A DNA stretch of 7,931 nt from JAPLDP01 sp964628285 (GTDB lineage Bacteria > Bacteroidota > Bacteroidia > Bacteroidales > JAGONC01): positions 1 through 7,931 of the forward strand of contig CAZVNP010000085.1 of the NCBI GenBank assembly GCA_964628285.1. Direction: 5' to 3'. Below, piece by piece: positions 1 to 6,261 of this stretch; within the stretch, counting starts at the first letter, position 1, and every line of letters starts with the position of its first letter. Both the position numbers and the translations under genes were made by a program. Below the pieces are notes generated by a model. That model made no database searches, was not told the DNA's origin, and worked only from the letters and a program-made list of their open reading frames with translations.

Positions 1-8
1 CAAACATT

Positions 9-25
9 CTATAAAAAAATTATAG
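9..25. repeat. AT-rich inverted repeat just past the kinase stop codon
   Basis: Perfect 6-bp arms CTATAA / TTATAG separated by five A residues, lying five bases beyond the stop of the truncated kinase. The stem has one G-C pair and is weak. It could be a poor terminator, the edge of inserted DNA, or chance in AT-rich sequence. Confidence 0.3.
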
Positions 26-30
26 GTATT

Positions 31-1752
31 TTACACTGTGAAAATCCGTGATAATTTAAGATCCACCTTAAGGGTTCCCTTCCCATCCTTATTCATCAGC
101 CCATGGCAAATGGCATTCTCAACATAAGGCTGGATGAGCATGGTCGGGATTTTATATACCAGAGTGTCAATTTCCTCGTCGACATGGATGGCGTAACTGA
201 ATTTATCCTTAAACCGTAAGGTTTCAAGCTCAAGGTAGAGCTCGAGGGCATCCAGCTCATCCTTGATGGGTATGGAGGTGTGCTGGGAATTCTCCAGTGT
301 CTTACGTATTAATCTTGAGAATTTGGTGAGATAGTTATTAGTGGCTATCTTATCGTGCTGATACATATAATACTGGATGGAATTCAGCGTGTTGAAGATG
401 AAATGCGGGTTCATTTGCTGCCGCAGGTTGGCTTGCGTCATCTCGGATATCTTATGGTTCATCTCACTGATCCGGCGTTTTGCATTTAATCTTGATTGCC
501 GGATAATCAAGACCCCGATGACCAGCGCCAGAGCAACCAGTCCCGCAAAGCCATAAACAAGGTACTTTTGCTGTTTATATTTGAGCGATAGCACCTCCAG
601 GTCCCTGGCTTTGGTATCGGCTTCATATTTGGTCCGGGCCTGCGCTATCCTTAAACCAAAGTCCTGGTTTTTAAGCGAGTCGCTGAAACTTTTATACAGG
701 ACATAATGCTCATAGGCGTTTTTATAGTCTCCCATCGACTTGTACATGAGGCTCATGTCTTCATGTAACCATGAGAGATTGTACCAGTCGTTGACCTTAA
801 ATGAATAGTCAATGCTTTTGGAATAATAGTAAAGGGCTTTCTTGTATTCTTTCCCATCTCTGTAAACCGTCCCGATGTTTCCGTAAGAGTTCGCAATGAC
901 GGTAAAATAATTCAGTGGCAGGGCATAATCAAGCGATCTGAAGAAATAAGCCAGGGAAGAATCATGCTGCCTGGCCATGTAATAATCCCACCCGATGAGA
1001 GCCAGAAGTAGGGCGATATATGAGGAATCATTTTGCTGTCTCCGTATAGTCAGGCTTTGCTGGTTGTATTTAACGGCCATGAGGTAATTGCTGTCGTTGG
1101 TCAGACTGATCTGGCCAAGCCGTGCATAGGCCTGAGCTGCCGCCTCCATGTCGTTTTCCTGCAGGGAGGTCGTGAGGAATAATTGCATGTAGCGTTTGGC
1201 TTCATCTGTTTTGTTCAGCGTGGCATAGATGTCAGCCAAACCACGGAAAGCATACGGGATGATCGACTTCAGCTTTTTTTCTTCTGCCAGTGCTATATTT
1301 TTATTATACCGATCGATGGCGGTGCTGAAATTGCCGATATATACCGTATACCATGCCAGTTTGTTATTGGCTTCGGCCTGCTCCTGAAAATTGCCGGTCC
1401 CCTCGAGCATTTCACAGGTCAGCAGCATCTCCTTGTATGCCCTTTCATAATCCTGTTTGGCATACAGAATGTCGGCTTCGGCCCAATGCAGCTTATACGG
1501 TACAGGCAGGCTTTTTTTAGATGCCAGCCGGAAAGCTTCATCGGCATATGTGGCCGCTTCTTTGACAGTGGCTTTGTCCGAGGATAGTCTTTTTGCCTGG
1601 TCAGTCAGCATGTAGAGGCGTTCAGTGTCACTGGTATCGGTTGCTGCCGTGCTTACTCTGTTTTCGGTGGAATCGGGAGCGGGAATGTAATCATATGGTA
1701 TACTGAATATGGTGATCAGGAGAGAAATACCCATCATGCAGAGTGAAGCCAT
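31..1752 (-). CDS. TPR-containing LytS/YehU-type sensor histidine kinase, 3'-truncated
   Basis: Membrane sensor kinase of the His_kinase (LytS/YehU) family, which normally autophosphorylates and passes the phosphate to a LytTR response regulator. The 573-residue product has a hydrophobic N-terminus (about 1-25, probable signal peptide), about six or seven TPR-like helical repeats (about 86-360, presumably periplasmic), one transmembrane helix (about 397-417), a short linker, and the kinase core with QQMNPHFIFNTLNS around phospho-acceptor His450. The ATPase N-box QPYVENAICHGL follows at about 541-552. The protein then ends at residue 573 with KLSRIFTV, before the DxGxG box and the rest of the ATPase lobe, so roughly 60-90 residues usual in the family are missing. 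The 30 bases after the stop restore no family sequence in any of three frames. An in-frame TGA lies five codons before the chosen ATG, so no longer start exists; the Shine-Dalgarno is weak (GGAA). Family assignment is firm; catalytic competence is doubtful. Confidence 0.9.
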   Translation of the reverse strand: MASLCMMGISLLITIFSIPYDYIPAPDSTENRVSTAATDTSDTERLYMLTDQAKRLSSDKATVKEAATYADEAFRLASKKSLPVPYKLHWAEADILYAKQDYERAYKEMLLTCEMLEGTGNFQEQAEANNKLAWYTVYIGNFSTAIDRYNKNIALAEEKKLKSIIPYAFRGLADIYATLNKTDEAKRYMQLFLTTSLQENDMEAAAQAYARLGQISLTNDSNYLMAVKYNQQSLTIRRQQNDSSYIALLLALIGWDYYMARQHDSSLAYFFRSLDYALPLNYFTVIANSYGNIGTVYRDGKEYKKALYYYSKSIDYSFKVNDWYNLSWLHEDMSLMYKSMGDYKNAYEHYVLYKSFSDSLKNQDFGLRIAQARTKYEADTKARDLEVLSLKYKQQKYLVYGFAGLVALALVIGVLIIRQSRLNAKRRISEMNHKISEMTQANLRQQMNPHFIFNTLNSIQYYMYQHDKIATNNYLTKFSRLIRKTLENSQHTSIPIKDELDALELYLELETLRFKDKFSYAIHVDEEIDTLVYKIPTMLIQPYVENAICHGLMNKDGKGTLKVDLKLSRIFTV

Positions 1753-1789
1753 TGGATTCCGGAATTGTCAGTAAACCGTAATAAAAATA

Positions 1790-1797
1790 CAAATATA
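1790..1797 (-). promoter_or_regulatory. Putative -7 promoter element for the sensor kinase
   Basis: Minus-strand octamer TATATTTG matches the Bacteroidota primary sigma -7 consensus TAnnTTTG and lies 37 bases before the kinase ATG. No clear -33 TTG/TTTG was found at the usual 19-21 base spacing. The same octamer precedes two other minus-strand genes here, which supports the call. Confidence 0.45.
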
Positions 1798-1903
1798 CGA
1801 CGGAGTGAGACATCCCTGCCTGTCACTTTTCCATCGGCAGGTTTGGACTAATGGATAGGGGATTTGGGTTTTTTAATGAAAGATGAAGAATGTTTGTTTC
1901 ATA

Positions 1904-1924
1904 TTGCAAGTTTCAAGTTGCAGG
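1904..1924. repeat. Degenerate heptamer tandem repeat, three units
   Basis: Three consecutive 7-base units, TTGCAAG, TTTCAAG and TTGCAGG, followed by a further TT. Each differs from the consensus TTGCAAG by at most one base. Short, but same unit length as the longer array at 5150-5210. Confidence 0.5.
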
Positions 1925-2074
1925 TTATTATAACAACAAGCTGCGATTCATTATCTGCTAACTGTCAAGTCCATTTTTGGCGGGATATCGCCTCGCCTCT
2001 GGTGGGGTTCCGCTGCCGGTGATAATGATATATGTCTTTTGGTTTATTGCAACAGTGAACAGGAAAAAATATCC

Positions 2075-2620
2075 TCACTCCGGTAAGTACACGCCTGTAC
2101 CGATGAAAAAATCGGTGTTCTTTATTGGTTCCACATAACCAATCTTCCGGTGTTCGCCTTCCGAGCCCGGTTTAATCCAATAGTATTCCACGAATCCACC
2201 CCCATTGAGGGCCGCGGCGGCCAGTTCACGGATAACATAATTACCATGACTATCCTGGTAATTGTACAGATTCTGACCCTGCAAGTCTTTTTGAGTGGCA
2301 TGAGCAATGTTGACGCAGCTGAAGTTGTAAACGTAAAAATAACCGGAAGAATCATCATAAAATCTGATTGGATCGATGTACTGCCTGATGCATTCAACTT
2401 TCCGGGCCGAATCGGCAAATTGTGTCAACACCTGGCCTAAACCGACAGCGGAACAGTGTACCGCTACCTGAGCGACTGTTTTGTTGTTGGCAATGATTTC
2501 TTCTTCGTTACCATTCTTCGAATCTTCGTCTTTTTCGCAGGAGTATAATCCCATGAGCATGACCAGAATAAATAATCCTGACAGGGGCCATCTTTTATTT
2601 ATAACCTTCCTGATTAACAT
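2075..2620 (-). CDS. Single-Cache-domain lipoprotein, probably surface exposed
   Basis: A 181-residue lipoprotein made almost entirely of one small-molecule-binding Cache fold (sCache_2-like). A basic N-terminus (RKVINKRW) and hydrophobic stretch lead to a lipobox ending LYSC, with acylated Cys28. The following residues EKDED resemble the Bacteroidota lipoprotein export signal (K followed by acidic residues) that sends lipoproteins to the cell surface. The Cache part carries the family pattern: SGYFYVYNFSC, a histidine in NIAHAT, LQGQNLYNYQDSHGN, GGGFVEYYW, and the terminal FFIGTGVY. Cache domains usually form the extracytoplasmic part of chemoreceptors or kinases; here no transmembrane signalling part is attached. 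I prefer ATG at 2620, preceded by AAGG five bases upstream; a GTG at 2644 would add eight residues. It lies upstream of, and on the same strand as, the sensor kinase, so a ligand-sensing partnership is conceivable but unproven. Confidence 0.82.
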   Translation of the reverse strand: MLIRKVINKRWPLSGLFILVMLMGLYSCEKDEDSKNGNEEEIIANNKTVAQVAVHCSAVGLGQVLTQFADSARKVECIRQYIDPIRFYDDSSGYFYVYNFSCVNIAHATQKDLQGQNLYNYQDSHGNYVIRELAAAALNGGGFVEYYWIKPGSEGEHRKIGYVEPIKNTDFFIGTGVYLPE

Positions 2621-2669
2621 TTTACCTTGTTTTGTGTTTAACACTCACAATATGATTGAAAACAGGGCT

Positions 2670-2677
2670 CAAATATA
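2670..2677 (-). promoter_or_regulatory. Putative -7 promoter element for the Cache lipoprotein
   Basis: Minus-strand TATATTTG, identical to the boxes before the kinase and racemase genes, 49 bases before the preferred ATG. It fits TAnnTTTG. No good -33 TTTG partner; TTTAG about 18 bases upstream is a weak candidate. Confidence 0.45.
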
Positions 2678-2768
2678 GTGAAAGAGAACATTACACTAAA
2701 TGATGTTTGAAATAAAAAAAGTTGGTGTCAATGGTGATGAATGGATATCTGACATTTATAAAATTTTG

Positions 2769-2777
2769 TATTTTCGC
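2769..2777 (+). promoter_or_regulatory. Weak candidate -7 element for the activation-domain gene
   Basis: TATTTTCGC differs by one base from TAnnTTTGC and lies 23 bases before the ATG of the plus-strand gene, in the divergent spacer. No -33 element was recognised. Confidence 0.25.
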
Positions 2778-2800
2778 TTGCCCGCTCTATTTTATCGGTT

Positions 2801-3520
2801 ATGACTTCGAGGGTATTTGACTTTTCATTCGATCAATTACAGATCAGTTTCAGTGACATAGAGTTGATGCTGGGATATGATCCCGGCCATGCCTCATCAC
2901 CTATTGCCGATAACATCAGGAAGGTAATGGACGAGGTGGTCGACCATTGCTCGATAAAAGGCGGGTATTTTATTTTTGATGACCCGGTGATGGATAAAAA
3001 AAACCATACCGTGTCGATAGAAAAATCTGATCTGCATGTGGAAAGGCAAGTCTTTGAGCAGGTGAGCCATTCGACCCGCATCGCTGTTTTTTGTTGCAGT
3101 GCTGGCCGAAAGATCAGTGACTGGTCGCAACACCTCATTGCAGAAAACAATCTGTTAAAAGGTTACTTAGTGGATGTCCTCGGCACATTGGTGGTGGAAT
3201 CGGCCATGATGAAGATACAGGTTGAGCTGATGTCCGATATGAAGGCGGAAAAGCTGAAGACGACCAACCGTTACAGCCCTGGTTTCTGTGGGTGGGATAG
3301 CATCGAGCGGCAACGCCTTTTCAAGCTCTTTCCTCAGGATTTTTGCGGTGTAATGGTGAATGATAATGGAGAATTGGTTCCCCTCAAATCATTGAGTGGC
3401 ATCATCGGCATAGGCCGCCATGTCAGTTATCATACTTATGATTGTGATGAATGTGACCTGAAGAGTTGCATTTACCGGACTCATAAGATGGAGGATTACA
3501 TGGATCATAACGGCCATTGA
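2801..3520 (+). CDS. Stand-alone B12-dependent methionine synthase activation-domain protein
   Basis: A 239-residue protein resembling the C-terminal activation (reactivation) domain of cobalamin-dependent methionine synthase MetH. In MetH that domain binds S-adenosylmethionine so that oxidised cob(II)alamin can be reductively remethylated. The key stretch is NRYSPGFCGWD (156-166), equivalent to the SAM-binding R-x-x-x-G-Y/F region, followed by FCG (181-183) and SLSGIIGIG (197-205). The tail has a cysteine cluster Cys215-x2-Cys218-x4-Cys223 followed by IYR, absent from E. coli MetH, which may bind metal or an Fe-S cluster (inference). Stand-alone versions are known in anaerobes; Thermotoga maritima has a MetH with a separately encoded activation domain. 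No MetH gene or reductase is in this window, so the client enzyme is elsewhere or is a different corrinoid protein. No Shine-Dalgarno is visible before the ATG. The sugar-porter gene follows 61 bases downstream on the same strand. Confidence 0.82.
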   Translation: MTSRVFDFSFDQLQISFSDIELMLGYDPGHASSPIADNIRKVMDEVVDHCSIKGGYFIFDDPVMDKKNHTVSIEKSDLHVERQVFEQVSHSTRIAVFCCSAGRKISDWSQHLIAENNLLKGYLVDVLGTLVVESAMMKIQVELMSDMKAEKLKTTNRYSPGFCGWDSIERQRLFKLFPQDFCGVMVNDNGELVPLKSLSGIIGIGRHVSYHTYDCDECDLKSCIYRTHKMEDYMDHNGH

Positions 3521-3581
3521 TCGGTATCATTTAAATAAGAGCCTCGGGAGTCTGTGATGAAATTTTCCCAATGATTATTTT

Positions 3582-4904
3582 ATGAAACGTGCCCTTATAG
3601 TTTACACCATGGTGGCAGCCCTTGGAGGGCTGCTTTTTGGTTTTGACACGGCTGTCATCAACGGCGCCTTACCCTTTTTTACCGAATATTTCGGTCTTGA
3701 CAAGGCATTGCAGGGTTGGGCGGTGAGTGCGGCCCTCATCGGCTGTATTTTAGGTGCCTTGTTCATTGGCCGTCCCGGGGACGTTTTCGGACGGCGGACA
3801 ATGCTGCGCACCCTGGCGTTACTGTTTCTGATCTCGGCGGTAGGCAGCGGCCTGGCACAGAACCTGACGGTTTTTGTCTTCTTCAGGATCATCGGTGGCC
3901 TGGCCATAGGAGGCTCGTCGGTGCTTTCGCCCATGTACATCTCCGAGATAGCGCCGCCAAGGCAACGTGGCCGTCTGGCCATCACTTTTCAGATGGCTAT
4001 CGTGATCGGTATCCTGGTGGCCTTTTTCTCCGATTACCTGTTGCTGAACACCGGCCCGAACAACTGGCGATGGATGTTCATTGTGGGCGCACTGCCTGCA
4101 CTCGTCTTTTTTGTTCTGTTGTTTTTTGTCAGCCGCAGTCCCCGCTGGCTGGTGAAAACAGGTAAGATTGAGGAAGCCCGCCGGGTGCTGGCTCAGGTCA
4201 ATGCCGGCGAGGACAGTGAGATGACCATCAGGGAGATACGTGAATCCATTGACAATGAGATCATCAACAGGAACACCTACCTCTTTAAGAAACCTTTTCT
4301 GAGGCTTGTGCTCATCGGTATTGCCGTGGGTATGTTCAACCAGTTCACGGGTATTAACATCGTCATGTATTATGCGACAAATATTTTCAGGTCGCTGGGT
4401 TTTCAAACCGGATCGGCCATAGGACAAACGGTTATCATCGGGTGTACCAACCTGGTGTTTACAATCGTAGCCATGACCATCATCGACAGGGTAGGACGCA
4501 AGAAGCTTCTTCTTTCGGGCGCTCTCGGTATGGCTGTATTCCTGGGGCTGTTTTCCTTTATTTCCATCACAAAAATAAACGGGGGTTATCTGTCGCTCAT
4601 CATGTTGATTGGATTCATCGGCTTTTTTGCCGCATCACAGGGTGCGGTCATCTGGGTGCTGCTCTCCGAGATGTTCCCCAACAACATCAGAGCACGTGGT
4701 TCCGCTATAGGTTCCTTCTCACATTGGTTTTTCAATGCCCTGCTCACTTTTCTTTTCCCGGTCGTGGAGGCTGCCATAGGCATCGGATACGTGTTTATCT
4801 TTTACGCCGCCGCCACACTGATCAGTTTTTTCTTCTTCAGGGCTTTTCTGGTCGAGACCAAAGGGAAATCTCTGGAGCAGCTGGAGAAGGTCGTATTGAA
4901 ATAA
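3582..4904 (+). CDS. MFS sugar porter family transporter (XylE/GLUT-like)
   Basis: A 440-residue inner-membrane transporter of the sugar porter family (TC 2.A.1.1), with about 12 predicted transmembrane helices and a hydrophilic central loop (about 187-238); members move sugars or polyols, commonly by H+ symport. Family signatures in order: GGLLFGFDTAVINGAL in TM1 (15-30), GRPGDVFGRR after TM2 (63-72), PMYISEIAPPRQRG after TM4 (117-130), SRSPRWL after TM6 (184-190; usual form PESPRWL), FNQFTGINIVMYYA in TM7 (252-265), DRVGRKKLL (302-310), WVLLSEMFPNNIRARG in TM10 (358-373), and VETKGKSLEQLE (424-435). The usual TM7 QQ pair that contacts sugar in XylE reads NQ here. The substrate cannot be told from sequence alone. 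The ATG at 3582 directly precedes MKRALIVYTM; no strong Shine-Dalgarno is present. It could share a transcript with the activation-domain gene 61 bases upstream and the 47-aa ORF 70 bases downstream. Confidence 0.93.
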   Translation: MKRALIVYTMVAALGGLLFGFDTAVINGALPFFTEYFGLDKALQGWAVSAALIGCILGALFIGRPGDVFGRRTMLRTLALLFLISAVGSGLAQNLTVFVFFRIIGGLAIGGSSVLSPMYISEIAPPRQRGRLAITFQMAIVIGILVAFFSDYLLLNTGPNNWRWMFIVGALPALVFFVLLFFVSRSPRWLVKTGKIEEARRVLAQVNAGEDSEMTIREIRESIDNEIINRNTYLFKKPFLRLVLIGIAVGMFNQFTGINIVMYYATNIFRSLGFQTGSAIGQTVIIGCTNLVFTIVAMTIIDRVGRKKLLLSGALGMAVFLGLFSFISITKINGGYLSLIMLIGFIGFFAASQGAVIWVLLSEMFPNNIRARGSAIGSFSHWFFNALLTFLFPVVEAAIGIGYVFIFYAAATLISFFFFRAFLVETKGKSLEQLEKVVLK

Positions 4905-4958
4905 AAGAACAATTTTTTACGGGATTTCGTATAATAAGCTCTAATAATTTCGTTACAC

Positions 4959-4967
4959 AGGAAAGGG
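4959..4967 (+). promoter_or_regulatory. Ribosome binding site of the small ORF
   Basis: AGGAAAGGG ends seven bases before the ATG at 4975. It is one of the better Shine-Dalgarno sequences in the window and is the main reason for accepting the short ORF that follows. Confidence 0.5.
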
Positions 4968-4974
4968 TGAAATC

Positions 4975-5118
4975 ATGAAAATGCACAAAAAAACGTTATT
5001 TGAGTTCGAATCGGAAGTCTTCAGATACTACGAACAATCTTCCGGCAGGGAGGATAAGGATCAAGTCAATTACGCTGAAAAGACGGGGCCTGTTGAGAAA
5101 CTGATGCGACAGAAATAA
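4975..5118 (+). CDS. Small hypothetical protein, 47 aa
   Basis: A 47-codon ORF beginning MKMHKKTLFEFESEVF and ending EKLMRQK before TAA. I do not recognise the family. The product is soluble, highly charged, with a lysine-rich start, an aromatic-acidic stretch (LFEFESEVFRYYE) and a polar remainder; it has no signal peptide, membrane segment or cysteine. Evidence for coding is a purine-rich Shine-Dalgarno at good spacing, an ATG start, and same-strand placement 70 bases after the sugar-porter stop. The gene ends 31 bases before the heptamer array. Against it is the small size and lack of a recognised relative. A second in-frame ATG two codons later is a less likely start. Confidence 0.5.
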   Translation: MKMHKKTLFEFESEVFRYYEQSSGREDKDQVNYAEKTGPVEKLMRQK

Positions 5119-5149
5119 GAATTCCTCTGAGGTCTGCGGGTCTTCAGGT

Positions 5150-5210
5150 CTGACGACTGACGACTGACGACTGACGACTGACGACTGACGACTGACGACT
5201 GACGACTGAC
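5150..5210. repeat. Perfect 7-bp tandem repeat, about 8.7 copies of CTGACGA
   Basis: Eight exact copies of CTGACGA plus a final CTGAC, 61 bases without a mismatch, between the converging small ORF and the TPR protein gene. The last base is also the first plus-strand base of the complement of the TPR gene's stop codon (5210-5212). The unit is not a multiple of three, and translation through it gives only a repetitive spurious peptide, so it is not coding. Perfect copies suggest recent expansion by slippage. Confidence 0.95.
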
Positions 5211-5494
5211 TAACTCCCCCATACCGTCCTGATCCCCCAGATAACTGCCACAATAACGACAGCTACCGCCAGCAGGATGACGAATACTTTGTTTTCGCTT
5301 CTGATCCTGCTTTCGCAGAGAGATATTTTTTCTTTCATAGCGGTATCGTCAGGTTTGATCTCGAGTGCCTGTTTATATGCTTTCAAAGCCTGGCGGTAGA
5401 TCTCTATTTTATTGAAGTCGTCGCCAAGTCTGATAAAATCCTGAAACTTTTCCTCCACCGGATCGGGCTGATGATAGCTGTCATTATGTTGCAT
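5210..5494 (-). CDS. Small TPR protein with C-terminal membrane anchor
   Basis: A 94-residue protein: a polar start (MQHNDSYHQPDP), one TPR-like helix pair (about 18-52, with YRQALKAYKQALEIKPDD), a charged helix, and a single transmembrane helix near the C-terminus (about 70-88, VFVILLAVAVVIVAVIWGI) followed by a very short tail. The layout suggests a tail-anchored inner-membrane adaptor with the TPR in the cytoplasm; the partner is unknown. I prefer ATG at 5494. An upstream ATG at 5545 overlaps the methyltransferase stop as TGATG and would allow translational coupling, adding 17 residues, but those codons are strikingly AT-rich and give a low-complexity hydrophobic stretch that looks like spacer. 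Last gene of the four-gene minus-strand cluster; its stop abuts the heptamer array. Confidence 0.72.
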   Translation of the reverse strand: MQHNDSYHQPDPVEEKFQDFIRLGDDFNKIEIYRQALKAYKQALEIKPDDTAMKEKISLCESRIRSENKVFVILLAVAVVIVAVIWGIRTVWGS

Positions 5495-5544
5495 ACCCTT
5501 GTATTTATAATTCAGTAACAAAATAAACGAAAAACAAAGAAACA

Positions 5545-6240
5545 TCAGTGTTCGCCGGTGGTTTTTTTAGGAGATATCACGCAAAAAACACTCGATTCAT
5601 CCACTTCTTCAATGGTATAGCTTATATTTTTCAATTCAGAACACAGTTCATCGAATTGTTCCGGCGCGACGGTAATGGCAGTGAATCCGTCGTTGCAGAC
5701 GATGGTGCCGTCATGTGTCTTATTTTCATCTATTTTACCCAGCAGTCCGGCCTCCGATTGCAGGCGGAACCACTCCAGCCGGTGATCCCAGAATTTTCCG
5801 GAATAGCTGGTGAAGATGGCTTTACCACCGTTTCTTGTAACACGGAGACTTTCAGTTATCAGTATCCGCTGATCGACATGGAAAGCTGAGATGCCATTTT
5901 GTATGCATACCACAGCATCAAACATGTTATCGGGGAAGAGGAGCTCTGCCGCATTCATTTGCAGGAGGAGACAATTGGATACGTCATGAAGAAGCTCACG
6001 GCCCAGCCTGATGTTTTGATCTGAGATATCGATGCCGACGACGAACCTGGCTTTGCGGGCCAGCAGCGGTAAAATACGGCCATAGCCACAGCCCATTTCA
6101 AGCACGATATCACCGGGGTGGATCATCGCCAGCACATGGTCTGTTTCGGCTTCGAGATACTGCCTGACACGGGGGGGTGCCAGAGCATAACACGCCATTA
6201 AACGCCGGGCTGATAATTTCTCAGAATAATACTCTTTCAT
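5545..6240 (-). CDS. Class I SAM-dependent methyltransferase
   Basis: A 231-residue cytoplasmic methyltransferase with the Rossmann-type fold of the Methyltransf_11/25 group. Motif I VLEMGCGYGRILPLLA binds S-adenosylmethionine; VVGIDISDQNI supplies the acidic residue after strand 2; NAAELLFPDNMFDAVVCI covers motifs II and III; and ESLRVTRNGGKAIFTSYS is the usual post-motif region. The acceptor substrate cannot be inferred; a small molecule is as likely as a protein or nucleic acid. The start is set by a strong Shine-Dalgarno TGGAGG (6249-6254) eight bases before the ATG at 6240. An in-frame GTG at 6255 overlaps that site and is unlikely to be used. The gene begins 21 bases after the AlkD-like gene ends, and its stop lies close to, or overlaps, the start of the TPR gene, consistent with one operon. 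Confidence 0.87.
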   Translation of the reverse strand: MKEYYSEKLSARRLMACYALAPPRVRQYLEAETDHVLAMIHPGDIVLEMGCGYGRILPLLARKARFVVGIDISDQNIRLGRELLHDVSNCLLLQMNAAELLFPDNMFDAVVCIQNGISAFHVDQRILITESLRVTRNGGKAIFTSYSGKFWDHRLEWFRLQSEAGLLGKIDENKTHDGTIVCNDGFTAITVAPEQFDELCSELKNISYTIEEVDESSVFCVISPKKTTGEH

Positions 6241-6248
6241 GGTCGATG

Positions 6249-6254
6249 CCTCCA
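6249..6254 (-). promoter_or_regulatory. Shine-Dalgarno deciding the methyltransferase start
   Basis: TGGAGG on the minus strand, eight bases before the ATG at 6240. It overlaps the alternative GTG start at 6255 and so argues for the shorter reading. Confidence 0.65.
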
Positions 6255-6261
6255 CACTGAC

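Larger units (their letters stand above)
1753..2074. other. Gene-free spacer between Cache lipoprotein and kinase genes
   Basis: 322 bases with no credible ORF on either strand. It contains the putative kinase promoter near its left end, a heptamer-like repeat at 1904-1924, a perfect 11-base palindrome GTTATTATAAC at 1924-1934, and a GC-rich patch at about 1979-2020 containing a small hairpin (GGCG 1979-1982 pairing CGCC 1989-1992). No T-tract follows that hairpin on the strand of the upstream gene, so it is not a recognisable intrinsic terminator. The length of the spacer and the separate promoter-like box suggest the two flanking genes are transcribed separately. Confidence 0.6.

Noticed and set aside
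1183..1587. 134-codon plus-strand ORF opposite the sensor kinase
   Set aside because: Antisense to the well-supported TPR region of the kinase; no ribosome site or family resemblance.
1945..1974. E. coli-like TTGACA and ATAATG on the minus strand
   Set aside because: Spacing is far too short for a sigma-70 promoter and the Bacteroidota primary sigma factor uses a different consensus.
1979..1992. GGCG/CGCC hairpin as an intrinsic terminator
   Set aside because: Only a 4-bp stem and no T-tract on the strand of the upstream gene.
3716..4165. 149-codon plus-strand ORF inside the sugar porter, with other overlapping ORFs on both strands
   Set aside because: Shadow frames of a clearly coding transporter gene; none shows a domain or membrane pattern.
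5121..5152. Possible terminator between the small ORF and the heptamer array
   Set aside because: Only imperfect pairing with a bulge (CCTCTGA with TCAGG) and no T-tract; a direct repeat AGGTCTG at 5130 and 5146 is too short to interpret.
5150..5210. CRISPR array
   Set aside because: The units are 7 bases and directly adjacent, with no spacers.
4996..5253. Minus-strand 85-codon ORF through the heptamer array
   Set aside because: Most of its distinctive content is the translated tandem repeat, and it overlaps both the small plus-strand ORF and the TPR gene end in another frame.
5548..5889. 113-codon plus-strand ORF opposite the methyltransferase
   Set aside because: Antisense shadow of the methyltransferase C-terminal half; no recognisable features.
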